From NCBI GenBank assembly GCA_947303825.1, contig CAMYZK010000002.1, forward strand, positions 1 through 28,231: a stretch of DNA of 28,231 nucleotides, given 5' to 3'. Each line of letters starts with the position of its first letter. Positions within the stretch are counted from its first letter, which is position 1. Both the position numbers and the translations under genes were made by a program. Origin of the DNA: an uncultured Prevotella sp. (GTDB lineage: Bacteria; Bacteroidota; Bacteroidia; Bacteroidales; Bacteroidaceae). The notes under the pieces are model-generated. The model saw only the letters and a list, made by a program, of their open reading frames with translations, was not told the DNA's origin and did no database searches. Shown here one piece after another: positions 6,443 through 14,890 of the stretch.

Positions 6443-6545
6443 AGTTGCTTGGTCGTTTGGTCGTTTTGGGGGAGATTCTTGCGCCCCTTTGGTAGCAAGC
6501 GGCAGAGCCGATGGGGAGGGCGTTTGGTCGTTTTTGGGGTTAAGG
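6443..6545. repeat. Repeat-filled spacer between SGBP and GH5 genes
   Basis: The whole 103-bp gap is dispersed repeat: two tracts of the CCAAACGACCAAACGACC type (6446-6470 and 6516-6542, minus-strand reading) flank one copy of the TTCTTGCG...TAGCAAGCGGCAGAGCCGA unit (6477-6511). The same two motifs recur inside the coding sequence at 24617-27835. Confidence 0.7.
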
Positions 6546-8189
6546 TTATTTCTTGTAGAAGAGGCGGATGTTGTCAAAGCATACGTCTATCTTGCCAGTC
6601 TTGGAGCCTTGGTTGATGCTCTGTATGCGGAAGTTCTCCAGCCCGAGGGCCACGATGTCGGCGTAGGTCTTTCCGGCATAGCATGGGAAGACAGACAGCG
6701 GCAACACGTGGCGGTACCACTGCTGCATGGGTGTCTTGCCGTTGATGTCGGCCAGTATGGGACTGGCAAAGGTGCCTATGCCCTCGTTGTAGTCGGTCCA
6801 CTCGAAGCCGTTGTCATATTGGTTGTCTGTGGTGCCAGTGTCGCCTCCGCTGGGCCACACTGTGTAGCGCAGATAGCCCATCCAGTCGCCGTTGTTGTAG
6901 TCGGAGTTGTTGTTGTAGACCTCCATGGCCAGGTATATATCGTTGGTAGAGGCATCGGCGGGTATGACATCGAAGGCAGGCAGTGGGAAGGTGTTCACGT
7001 CCCACGACTTACGGAAGAAGATCATGGTGCCCCACCACTGGTTGCCCTCTTCGGGCACGTTGATGCGTGCGAAGGTTCCGTCGGCTGTGTATGGCACAGC
7101 GGTGCCGTCGGTTGTCTCGTAGCTAGCATCGGGTCCCCATCCGTTGTTCACTGCATTGCCTTCAAAGTCTACCAGCAGGCAGCTGTAGTCGTAGAAGGGG
7201 ATGGTGGCCTCGCCGCCTCCCGTCACCACGGTGAGCTCTGGACGGCTGCCTGCCGATGGCTTGTGGTTGAAGGAGAAGGTAATCTGGTCTTCGGTGTCGG
7301 CCACGGTATATTCGCTCTCGTCGAGGGTCACATCGCCATATTTCACAGCCTCTACCTGAACGAAGTACGTTCCTTTCACGGTGACGGTCTCTCCATTGAC
7401 GGGCATGTCGGTATTGATGTCGGTGATGGTGGGAGCTGTGAGGAAGAGGGAGAAGGGATAGTAGGCTGTGCCCGCAGCAGTCTCTACCACCAGTGTCCCT
7501 GTGTCGTAGCTGAGGGTGGGAATGGTGACCTTGAGCTGCGATGAGGTGACGTAGGCTTCGCTGGCGTTGAGATGGTGGTTCTGCGATATCACCTCATAGT
7601 TCACGTCGGTATGCTCGCCGCCTATCTCCGTCCACTCTGTCTCGTTGAGCTCGTCAACGGTGAGGCTGGTGAAGTATACCTTCTCTATGTCCACGAGGTT
7701 CTGTCCCAAGATGCGCAGCTCGTCGCCTGCCTTTCGTGGATAGCGTGCCTGCAGCAGCGACAGCACGGGTGCCGGTGCGGTGATCTTGAACTGGTAGGAG
7801 GCAGTGCCGTGCGATGTCTCCAGACGTATCTCGTCTTTTATGGAAGAGTCGAAGGCGGAGAGCTTGAAGCCCGACTCCTCGGTGGGCACGGTGATGATGA
7901 TGCTGTGGGCGGTGTTGAGTGTGGGGTTGAAGCTCACCTTCTGTCCGTTGATGAAAGCCTGCTGCACGTCGGCCAGGTTCTCGCCGATGACGGCTATCAT
8001 CTGTCCTGCCGATGCTTTCTGGAAGGTGCTGTCGGCCTTGGCGGGGTCGCACGAGCGCACGGCGGTAATCACCGGCGTTCCCATACCCTCTTCATCGTCG
8101 GTACAGGAGGAGAGGGAGGAGGCTGCGAGAAAGCCGCAACACACCGTACATGCTATGATAAAGCTATTGAAGATGTTCTTTGTAGTCAT
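6546..8189 (-). CDS. Surface glycan-binding lipoprotein (SGBP-B-like, IPT/TIG domains)
   Basis: This 547-residue lipoprotein (signal with Cys29 in LSSCTDD) has three consecutive IPT/TIG-like Ig modules at about 37-137, 138-251 and 252-334. Each carries the AGDELRILGQNL/NGETVTVKGTYF type of strand. A C-terminal domain (335-547) begins LLVDFEGNAVNNGWG, contains many Trp/Tyr (NQWWGTMIFF, WMGYLRYTVW) and ends KIDVCFDNIRLFYKK. This matches the SGBP-B type known from xyloglucan and other beta-glucan PULs, where the C-terminal domain holds the glycan. It lies 22 bases after susD and before the GH5 gene, as expected. Its signal peptide is nearly the same as that of the GH5 neighbour, in protein and DNA. 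Predicted role: hold the polysaccharide at the outer membrane for the endo-glycanases and SusC/D. Confidence 0.82.
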   Translation of the reverse strand: MTTKNIFNSFIIACTVCCGFLAASSLSSCTDDEEGMGTPVITAVRSCDPAKADSTFQKASAGQMIAVIGENLADVQQAFINGQKVSFNPTLNTAHSIIITVPTEESGFKLSAFDSSIKDEIRLETSHGTASYQFKITAPAPVLSLLQARYPRKAGDELRILGQNLVDIEKVYFTSLTVDELNETEWTEIGGEHTDVNYEVISQNHHLNASEAYVTSSQLKVTIPTLSYDTGTLVVETAAGTAYYPFSLFLTAPTITDINTDMPVNGETVTVKGTYFVQVEAVKYGDVTLDESEYTVADTEDQITFSFNHKPSAGSRPELTVVTGGGEATIPFYDYSCLLVDFEGNAVNNGWGPDASYETTDGTAVPYTADGTFARINVPEEGNQWWGTMIFFRKSWDVNTFPLPAFDVIPADASTNDIYLAMEVYNNNSDYNNGDWMGYLRYTVWPSGGDTGTTDNQYDNGFEWTDYNEGIGTFASPILADINGKTPMQQWYRHVLPLSVFPCYAGKTYADIVALGLENFRIQSINQGSKTGKIDVCFDNIRLFYKK

Positions 8190-8211
8190 AGGAGTTTATG
8201 AGTTAATGAGT
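8190..8211. repeat. TAAACTCAT leader tract before the SGBP gene
   Basis: The 22 bases between susD and the SGBP start read on the minus strand as TAAACTCATTAACTCATAAACTCCT including the edge, that is three units of an eight- to nine-base repeat. It leaves no room for a promoter, so the genes are co-transcribed. Confidence 0.5.
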
Positions 8212-10056
8212 TTAGGGTTGTCGTTCGTCTCCAAAGTCGTAGTCTATGGCGGCTTGCTTGAAGTAGGGGTTCTGTATCACGTCGGTCTCGGGGTAGGGCA
8301 TGAAGATGTTCGACTCTGAGAGCGTGATAGGAATCATGTTTGGGTTGGCTCTCACAAGTGCATTGAGGTCGTACTCGTAGCCTTCATCCTTGGTCCAGAC
8401 GATGTTTCCGTTGTCGAGTACATTTGTTGCATTGACATCCTGGTTAAGTGTCATGAAGTTGTTCCAGTAAGTTCCACCGGCGTGGTTCACCCAGTCGGCA
8501 AAGTACCAGCAGTCGGTACCGTTGTTGAGGTAGCATCGGTAGCTGAAGGTTCCGTCGGCATTCTTCAGGATGTCGTTCTCACGAATCTCATACGAGCGGT
8601 GCTGCACGTTGTTGAAGAAGTTGAGCATATACTGTGGCTTCCACCGGTACCACACCACCATGTCAAACCAGTTGAGGTATTCCATGCAGAACTCTATGCG
8701 TCTCTCCCTTATAAGGTCGGCCAGGCTGAAGCTCTTCTTTGCCGGGAGCTTTGCCCTGAGTCGTGTGGCGTTGAAGGCTTTCAGAGCCTCGGCATCGCTG
8801 GTCTGCTCGTTGTTGCCCAGCAGAGCCTCGGCCTTGGTGAGGTAGACGTCGGCCAGTCGCATGATATAGGTATTGAGTGGCGAAGCCATCTGGTCTAGCT
8901 CGCCGTTGGCATCGGCCTTGCGTCCGAGGACGCCTTTCTTCACCTGCATCCAGTTTTTCCTATAGGTATATCCGCCCTTGTCTGTCCACAGGTAGTCATA
9001 GTGGCGGCCGTAGGTGAAGAAGGTGCCGCGCAGTCGGAAGCTGTCGGCGGGTTCCTCGTTGTAATAGTCTATCATGTCGGGCGATGGGCACAGAGATCCG
9101 CCCCATACGTTTACGTCGTCGGAGATGTCGTTGGAAGCCAGGTCGCTGTATGTGGCATTCATAGAGCCGTATTCGCCTGAGCTGGGCTTAGCCCACCTGA
9201 GGGCGAGGATAGTCTCGGGGTTGTCGTTGTTCTGCATGCGGAAGAGCTGCTCGTAGTCGTCCATCAGACTGTACTGTCCGCAGTTTATCACCTCGTCGCA
9301 CAGGCTCACCACCTCTTTCAGTATGGTCTCGTTGCGCTGGTGGTCTTGTGTGTTGGTGGCATCCCATCCGCTCTGGGCAAGGAGCACCTTTGCCAGAATG
9401 GCCTTGGCAGCATAGCGTGAGGGGTGGTTGTCGGTGCCAGTCTCGGGCAGGTTGTCGATGGCTCTGCGCAGGTCGCGCACAATGAAGCGCAGCACGTCGC
9501 TCTCTTTCGTCAACGGCCTTATGGGGTTGTCTATTATCTCCTGGTTGTCGTCGTAGAGCACAATGTCGCCCCATCCGCGCAGCAGGTAGAAGTAAGCCAC
9601 GGCACGCATGAGGTAGCACTCGCCGTAGGCCTGGTGCTTCACTTCCTCGCTCACACCGCTGGTGGCATAGATGCGTATGTTGTCCATCGTCTCGGTGGTC
9701 ATGCTCACCACGTTGTACAGTGACTTCCATGCGTCAGACACATTCTCGTTGAGGCCTGTAAGCTGGAACTTGGCAAACTCGGAGTTGACGTAGGGGTTCC
9801 AGGCGTCGTTGGCGCGTGTCGATCCCATGTTGAGCAGTGACCTTCGGTTGAACTCGTGCCATGCGCGGTTGTAGAGGGGGTTGATGGCCTTGATGACGGC
9901 ATCGTCGCTGTCGTAGTACTGCGGCACCACGTAGTCGCTGTTGGTCTGCTTGTCCAGGAAGTCCTCTCCGCAGGAAGTGAGCGCTACGCTAATTGATAAA
10001 TGACAAATGATAAAGGTAATACCTATCAGCTGCCTTCTGCTTATCTTGGTAATCAT
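8212..10056 (-). CDS. susD: SusD/RagB-family outer-membrane glycan-binding lipoprotein
   Basis: This 614-residue protein starts with a lipoprotein signal (MITKISRRQLIGITFIICHL..., Cys29 in LTSCGED) and shows the SusD fold throughout. The N-terminal TPR part has LLNMGSTRANDAW and YGECYLMRAVAYFYLLRGWGDIVLY. The C-terminal part has NTYIMRLADVYLTKAEALL and the signature LIRERRIEFCMEYLNWFDMVVW. SusD caps the SusC transporter and binds the incoming oligosaccharide. It lies 28 bases downstream of susC and 22 bases upstream of the SGBP gene, so one transcript is likely. Bases 9990-10015, encoding TFIICHLSIS of the signal peptide, read like the ATCATTTATCATTT repeats of the intergenic regions. Length is in the upper normal range. 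Confidence 0.95.
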   Translation of the reverse strand: MITKISRRQLIGITFIICHLSISVALTSCGEDFLDKQTNSDYVVPQYYDSDDAVIKAINPLYNRAWHEFNRRSLLNMGSTRANDAWNPYVNSEFAKFQLTGLNENVSDAWKSLYNVVSMTTETMDNIRIYATSGVSEEVKHQAYGECYLMRAVAYFYLLRGWGDIVLYDDNQEIIDNPIRPLTKESDVLRFIVRDLRRAIDNLPETGTDNHPSRYAAKAILAKVLLAQSGWDATNTQDHQRNETILKEVVSLCDEVINCGQYSLMDDYEQLFRMQNNDNPETILALRWAKPSSGEYGSMNATYSDLASNDISDDVNVWGGSLCPSPDMIDYYNEEPADSFRLRGTFFTYGRHYDYLWTDKGGYTYRKNWMQVKKGVLGRKADANGELDQMASPLNTYIMRLADVYLTKAEALLGNNEQTSDAEALKAFNATRLRAKLPAKKSFSLADLIRERRIEFCMEYLNWFDMVVWYRWKPQYMLNFFNNVQHRSYEIRENDILKNADGTFSYRCYLNNGTDCWYFADWVNHAGGTYWNNFMTLNQDVNATNVLDNGNIVWTKDEGYEYDLNALVRANPNMIPITLSESNIFMPYPETDVIQNPYFKQAAIDYDFGDERQP

Positions 10057-10084
10057 ATCTCTTAATGGTCTGTTTACTGTTCTG

Positions 10085-13000
10085 TTAGAAACGGACTTTC
10101 AGTCCAAAGTTGTAGATGCGCTGTGAGGGGTATCTGTAGATGTCGATGCCCTGTAGTATGACGCTCTGGTTGTATGCACCTATCTCGGGGTCGTAGCCGT
10201 CGTAGCCTGTTATGGTGAAGAGGTTCTGTGCGTTGGCATAGAGCTGCACCCAGTCTACTCCCACTTTCTTTGTCCAGCGGGCAGGCACGTTCCATGACAG
10301 CGAGATGTTCTTCAGCCGCAGGTACGAGCCGTTTTCAATGAATCTGGACGATATGCGGTTGTTCTCGTTCAAGTTGGTGCGTGCAGGGTTGATGCGCTGG
10401 CTCTCTGCCGTGGCTGCGTTTGGCACGTAGACGTTGCTCAGGTCGGTGCCCAGACCGTTGGGGTCTATCAGCTCCACCTTTGCATAGTTGGCCACCATGC
10501 CCAGATAGTTGCCCCAGTTGAGGTAGTTGGTATGGCGTTCCTTTATGTAGTTGTAAATGTCGTTGCCCACACTGCCGTTGAAGAAGAACGACAGTTCGAA
10601 GTCTTTCCATGTAATGACATTGTTGATGCCGAAGGTGAAGTCGGGGTTCGGGTCGCCAATGTATTTGCGGTCGCTCTCGTTGATGACGCCGTCTTTGTTT
10701 ACGTCTTCAAAGATGTAGTCGCCCACCCATACTCCGTCCACCTGTATGGGGTGCATGTTTCCTTCGCTGTCTACCGGTCGTGCCACCTCCAGTCGGTTGC
10801 CGTTGGCGTCAAGCATATACTCTCCCAGCTGGTTCTTCTGGTAGAAGTCATCCTCGCAGGTAAACATTCCGATGACGTTATATCCGTAGAAGCGGCCTAC
10901 AGGTCCTCCCACGTCGGTCAGGGTGTAAGTCGATGCGTTGTTGGGGTTCACGCCCGAGATGGCAGCTGCCGAGCTGTTGAGTTTTTTCAGTTTGTTGCGG
11001 TTTAGCGAGAAGGTGAGTCCCGTGCGCCATTCCAGGTCTTTCTTCTTGATGTTCACGGTGTTGAGGGTTATCTCTATACCCTTGTTCTCCATGCTTCCTG
11101 CATTCACCTTGGGTGCCTGCATGCCCATCCAGTCGCCGGTGAGCACATAGAGCGGCAGCACGGCATCCATCAGCAGGTCGTCGGTCTTCTTATAGTATGC
11201 GTCAACAATGAGTTCTATGCGTCCCAGCAGGTTGAGGTCCAGTCCCAGGTTCCACGAGTTGGTGCGCTCCCATGTTAGTTCGGGGTTTCCCAGGTTGTTG
11301 GGCAGGAATCCCGTTCCCCATGCGGTAGTCACGGCTTTCAGCGTTGAGAGGTAGGCACCGCTGCCAGCCTGCTGGTTGCCCACTAGTCCCCATCCCAGGC
11401 GCAGCTTCATGTTGTCTATCCATCTTACGTCTTGCAGGAACTTCTCCTGGTTGATGCGCCAAGCCACGGCAGCCGAGGGGAACCATCCCCAGCGGTTGTC
11501 CTTGCTGAAGCTGCTTGAGCCGTCGGTGCGCAGCGTTGCGGTGAAGAGGTATTTGTCGAGGAGGTTGTAGTTCAGTCGTCCGTAGTAAGACTCTATGGCC
11601 CACTCGTTTTCACCGTCGCCGTTGGTGGCGGTGTCGCTGTCGCCCACGTTGAGGAAATGAATCTGGTCGCTAAGGTAGCCCTTGCGTGTGCCGCTGAGGA
11701 ATCCCCACAGTCCCCACTGAGCCTCATGTCCCAGCATGAGCTGCAGATGGTGTCCCTTCATGGGGTCGAGGTCGTAGGTGGCATATTGCTTGAACGAGCT
11801 GTACTCGTTTTTGTCAATACGTCGTTCCGACTCCGATGTGATGATGGTAGAGCCGTACTGGTAGTCGGGCTGGAACTTGTTGGTGTAGTTCCACGAGCGG
11901 CTTCCTCCGTACTCTATGCGCAGGTTGAGGTTTTTCACTGGGAAGATGTTGGCAAAGAAGTTGTAGTCCAGTCCGAAGTTGCGGCGGTTGTTCTCGCGCA
12001 TGTCAGCCTCGAAGAGCGGGTTCTGGTATGAGACGTTGAACTTTGAACTCATCTCTGAGTTGAAGCCGTAGCTGCCGTCGGGGTTCTTGGCAGCCACGTC
12101 GGGAAACTGCTGCAGAGCGGTCTGTATGACGTTAGACTCGTCGAAAGTCACGGTGCGCTTGGTGTTTGACATGGAGAAGTTAGCTCCTGCCGTCATCCAT
12201 TTGTTTACGTTCATGTCGAGGTTGGCCCTGAACGATGCTCTCTGGAAGCTGGAGCCTATGCCTATGCCGTCCTGGTCGAGCAGTCCTCCGCTCACCGAGA
12301 AGCGTGTGCCGTTGGCGCCTCCGCTCACGTTCACCTGATGGTTGTGCATGAAGGCCGTCTGGAAGAGCACGTCCTGCCAGTCGGTGCCTTCGGTGAGCAG
12401 CGACGGGTCTTTGAAGTCTTCGCGCATGGCCCAGTCGCCGCCGTAGAGACGGCCTCGCTCGTTGTAGAAGGCGGCATACTCTTTGAGGTTCATCAGCTTG
12501 AGGTTCTTCGGAATGCTCTGCCATCCCACGTATCCCTCATACTGTATCTGCGTCTTGCCCTCCTGTCCGCGCTTGGTGGTGATGAGCACCACGCCGTTCT
12601 GTGCACGCGAGCCGTAGATGGCCGTGGCCGAGGCATCTTTCAGCACCTCGAGCGACACGATGTCGCTGGGGTTGAGTGCCGACAGCGCACTGGAGTTGCC
12701 GTCGGTCTGTCCCGAGACGGCAATACCGTCGATGATGTATAGCGGCTCGTTGGCCGACAGTGAGTTGACACCGCGTATCTGCACCGAGATACCACCACCG
12801 GGTGCTCCTGAGTTCTGCGTCACCATGACACCGGCAATGCGTCCCTGCATGGCCTGCTCAATATTGGTGTCGACACCCTGCTTGATGGCTTTCTCGTCTA
12901 TGCTGCTCACGGCTCCGGTAAGGTCTGATCGTTTCATCATGCCATAGCCTACCACCACCACTTGGTCGAGCATGGCAACGTCTTCGGCCAGCTTGAAGTT

Positions 13001-13303
13001 GCGCTCGCCGCCTCTCTGTACGTGTGCCGTCTGGGTTTTGTAGCCCACAAACGACACTTCGAGCATCTGTCCTGCCTTCATGCTTATCTGGTAGTGGCCG
13101 TTAAGGTCGGTGATGGCTCCGTTGGCAGTGCCTTTCACTTTCACCGTGGCACCAATGATCTCGTCGCCGGTTGCGGCATCGGTCACGGTGCCTTGCACTG
13201 TCACCTCCTGTGCTGTGGCTGTCAGTGGCACTAGCATCAGTATTACTGCCAGCAGTGCCGTGACTCTCCGTGCCTTGGTGAGCAAATGGATTGTTTGTTT
13301 CAT
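10085..13303 (-). CDS. susC: SusC/RagA-family TonB-dependent transporter
   Basis: The 1072-residue protein has a signal peptide (to about residue 31), a carboxypeptidase-like regulatory domain (34-115, VQGTVTDAATGDEIIGATVK, DLNGHYQISM), the TonB plug with MLDQVVVVGYGMMKRSDLTG and the SusC hallmark VQIRGVNSLSANEPLYIIDG. A 22-strand-type barrel follows, ending with ...RIYNFGLKVRF and its terminal Phe. It is the energy-coupled outer-membrane importer of the oligosaccharides released by the surface GH5 enzymes. There is no N-terminal anti-sigma-interacting (STN/FecR-type) extension, so regulation by an ECF sigma pair is unlikely; a hybrid two-component sensor elsewhere is more probable. It follows the mannanase gene after a 173-bp repeat-rich gap. 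Confidence 0.96.
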   Translation of the reverse strand: MKQTIHLLTKARRVTALLAVILMLVPLTATAQEVTVQGTVTDAATGDEIIGATVKVKGTANGAITDLNGHYQISMKAGQMLEVSFVGYKTQTAHVQRGGERNFKLAEDVAMLDQVVVVGYGMMKRSDLTGAVSSIDEKAIKQGVDTNIEQAMQGRIAGVMVTQNSGAPGGGISVQIRGVNSLSANEPLYIIDGIAVSGQTDGNSSALSALNPSDIVSLEVLKDASATAIYGSRAQNGVVLITTKRGQEGKTQIQYEGYVGWQSIPKNLKLMNLKEYAAFYNERGRLYGGDWAMREDFKDPSLLTEGTDWQDVLFQTAFMHNHQVNVSGGANGTRFSVSGGLLDQDGIGIGSSFQRASFRANLDMNVNKWMTAGANFSMSNTKRTVTFDESNVIQTALQQFPDVAAKNPDGSYGFNSEMSSKFNVSYQNPLFEADMRENNRRNFGLDYNFFANIFPVKNLNLRIEYGGSRSWNYTNKFQPDYQYGSTIITSESERRIDKNEYSSFKQYATYDLDPMKGHHLQLMLGHEAQWGLWGFLSGTRKGYLSDQIHFLNVGDSDTATNGDGENEWAIESYYGRLNYNLLDKYLFTATLRTDGSSSFSKDNRWGWFPSAAVAWRINQEKFLQDVRWIDNMKLRLGWGLVGNQQAGSGAYLSTLKAVTTAWGTGFLPNNLGNPELTWERTNSWNLGLDLNLLGRIELIVDAYYKKTDDLLMDAVLPLYVLTGDWMGMQAPKVNAGSMENKGIEITLNTVNIKKKDLEWRTGLTFSLNRNKLKKLNSSAAAISGVNPNNASTYTLTDVGGPVGRFYGYNVIGMFTCEDDFYQKNQLGEYMLDANGNRLEVARPVDSEGNMHPIQVDGVWVGDYIFEDVNKDGVINESDRKYIGDPNPDFTFGINNVITWKDFELSFFFNGSVGNDIYNYIKERHTNYLNWGNYLGMVANYAKVELIDPNGLGTDLSNVYVPNAATAESQRINPARTNLNENNRISSRFIENGSYLRLKNISLSWNVPARWTKKVGVDWVQLYANAQNLFTITGYDGYDPEIGAYNQSVILQGIDIYRYPSQRIYNFGLKVRF

Positions 13304-13476
13304 TTTGTTATGTTTATTTTGAGTTTTTGAGTTCTTTTTCAGGAGTTTAGGAGTTCAGGAGTGTAGACATTTGTTTTGCTGATGTCCGCTGCCTATCATT
13401 TATCATTTAGGCCGCAGACCGCTTCTACTGATGCCCGTATGCAGGGTAAACATATCTATCATTTTTCATTTTTCAT
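13304..13476. repeat. Repeat-rich leader between the mannanase and susC
   Basis: On the minus strand the gap holds, in order, ATGAAAAATGATAGATATG (13452-13475), the element TTTACCCTGCATACGGGCAT (13419-13438), a second partial copy with GCGGACATCAGC (13378-13389), ATGATAAATGATAGG (13394-13408), and a tract of AACTCCTAAACTCCTG units up to the susC start. No consensus promoter is visible, so susC probably relies on the promoter before the mannanase gene or on an atypical one. Confidence 0.6.
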
Positions 13477-14769
13477 TTAGGGCGAAGCCCGATTGTACTT
13501 CCTTATCACTGCAATGGTGCTGCTGTCGCAGTCGAAGACCGAGTTGAGTCCCTGTGCCTCCTGTGCTGGGTCGCCGCAGTAGGGGTCGCCCACCTGCCAC
13601 TGTTGCTGGTGCACGGGCCGTGCCTCTCCTGCCCATCCCCAGAAGTTGCAGCCTTTCACTATGCTGTCGCTCATAGCCATGTTGAAGATGAAGTCGTAGT
13701 AGCGGTCGCGTGCTGTTGTAGGCGATGCGGGTTCAAATATGAATCCGTCGCGTGGATAGCCGAACTCCTCTACCACCAGGGGTTTCTGCAGTTTGCGAGC
13801 AATGCCGATGTGCTCTTTCAGATATTTTCCTGAGTTGTCGCATGCCCTCCCAATGTTCTCCTGCAGCGAGTCTTGCTTGGCCCAGCTCCAGTTGTAAGGC
13901 CAGATGTGTGCATTGAGGTAGTCGATGTTTGGGTCGGAGCAAATCTTCTCGTAGAGGCTGGCATCGTTCTCGCACCCCCAGATGCCTTCAGAGCCGATGG
14001 ATATGAGGTGGTTCTTGTCCAGGCTGCGTATCAGTGCCGATGCCTCTCTGAGCCATTTGGCAAACGGCTCCTTTGCCTCCTGGCTGAAGGCGCGAGGCTC
14101 GTTGCCTATCTGCCATGCCATGATGGTGGGGTCGTTGGTATATGGTGTGTTGGTATATCGGTTGGTACGCCCTAAGATGAAGCGTACATAGTCGTAGAAC
14201 AGCTGGTGGGCTTTGTTGTTTGAGGCATATTTGCTCATGGCCTGCATGAACGCCGGATAGCCGTCCTCGTTGGGGCGAGGCTGCTTGCCTGCTCCTGCCT
14301 GTTCCAGATAGTAGCCGTAGCCGCCGCTCCACTCCCATGAGTTGTTAAGATAGAGCACGGCCTTCATGTCTCTTGCTCCCATCTCCTTCAGCAGGTAGTC
14401 CAGGCCGGCCAGTATGGTGTCGTTGTACACTCCGGGGCTTACCTGTAGTGTGGGTTCCACCTTGGTGGTGACGCCGCGCTGCCCGTCGCTGCCCACTAGT
14501 ATGCGCAGGTTGTCCAGGCCTAGGCTGTGCAGCTTGTCCAGTTCGCGACACAGGCGCTGGCGGTCGCCACCCTGCCCTTCAGAACCGAGTATGGCTCCGT
14601 ACCAGAAGTTGGTGCCTACAAAGCGGTACTCCTGTCCGTTGAGCTTAAACGAAGCTCCATTGCGCTGTACAAATGGGCTGGCCTGGGGTGCACCTTTCTT
14701 TTCTGCACACGACACTAAAGCCATCAGCACTATGGCCAATGTCCATGTCAGCTTGATTAGTGTTCTCAT
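13477..14769 (-). CDS. GH5 subfamily 7-type endo-beta-1,4-mannanase, lipoprotein
   Basis: This 430-residue protein carries a lipobox (MALVSC, Cys21) and a GH5 barrel of the mannanase type: FVGTNFWYGAILGSEG near the N-terminus, LDNLRILVGSDGQ, LYLNNSWEWSGGYGYYLEQAG, the acid/base Glu224 in AWQIGNEPR, HIWPYNWSW and the nucleophile Glu335 in VVEEFGYP. These strings are typical of GH5_7 mannan endo-1,4-beta-mannosidases. It is the first gene of the PUL transcript, with a -7 box 45 to 52 bases upstream. Predicted to act on galactomannan or glucomannan at the cell surface or in the periplasm. The last codons (RASP-stop) are written in a small GGGC-GAA-GCCC hairpin that belongs to the adjoining repeat, hinting that the original C-terminus was replaced. 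Confidence 0.87.
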   Translation of the reverse strand: MRTLIKLTWTLAIVLMALVSCAEKKGAPQASPFVQRNGASFKLNGQEYRFVGTNFWYGAILGSEGQGGDRQRLCRELDKLHSLGLDNLRILVGSDGQRGVTTKVEPTLQVSPGVYNDTILAGLDYLLKEMGARDMKAVLYLNNSWEWSGGYGYYLEQAGAGKQPRPNEDGYPAFMQAMSKYASNNKAHQLFYDYVRFILGRTNRYTNTPYTNDPTIMAWQIGNEPRAFSQEAKEPFAKWLREASALIRSLDKNHLISIGSEGIWGCENDASLYEKICSDPNIDYLNAHIWPYNWSWAKQDSLQENIGRACDNSGKYLKEHIGIARKLQKPLVVEEFGYPRDGFIFEPASPTTARDRYYDFIFNMAMSDSIVKGCNFWGWAGEARPVHQQQWQVGDPYCGDPAQEAQGLNSVFDCDSSTIAVIRKYNRASP

Positions 14770-14813
14770 ATTGGTCTTTTCAGTAGTTAGTTAGTAAGAC
14801 TGATAATCGGCGG

Positions 14814-14821
14814 CAAAATTA
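14814..14821 (-). promoter_or_regulatory. -7 element upstream of the mannanase/PUL operon
   Basis: The minus strand reads TAATTTTG, a match to TAnnTTTG, about 45 bases before the mannanase start. No TTTG box at the normal 19-21 base spacing is seen, which would fit a promoter that needs an activator. Inferred to drive the PUL. Confidence 0.45.
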
Positions 14822-14890
14822 CTAATAATTCTTTACATCTGTTTGTACTTTTATAACAAATTGCTATACTTTTTTCACATATCCTGCAGG

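Noticed and set aside
4970..6577. Longer GH5 frame starting at 6577
   Set aside because: The additional 45 residues encode repeat sequence and the tail of the SGBP gene; the signal peptide begins at 6442.
6207..7544. 445-residue open frame on the plus strand
   Set aside because: It is antisense to the GH5 start, the spacer and the SGBP gene, which have clear domains and signals; composition is a shadow of the GC-rich coding strand.
10085..13303. SusC with an ECF sigma/anti-sigma signalling extension
   Set aside because: The N-terminus goes directly from signal peptide to the carboxypeptidase-like domain, without an STN domain, and no sigma or FecR gene is adjacent.
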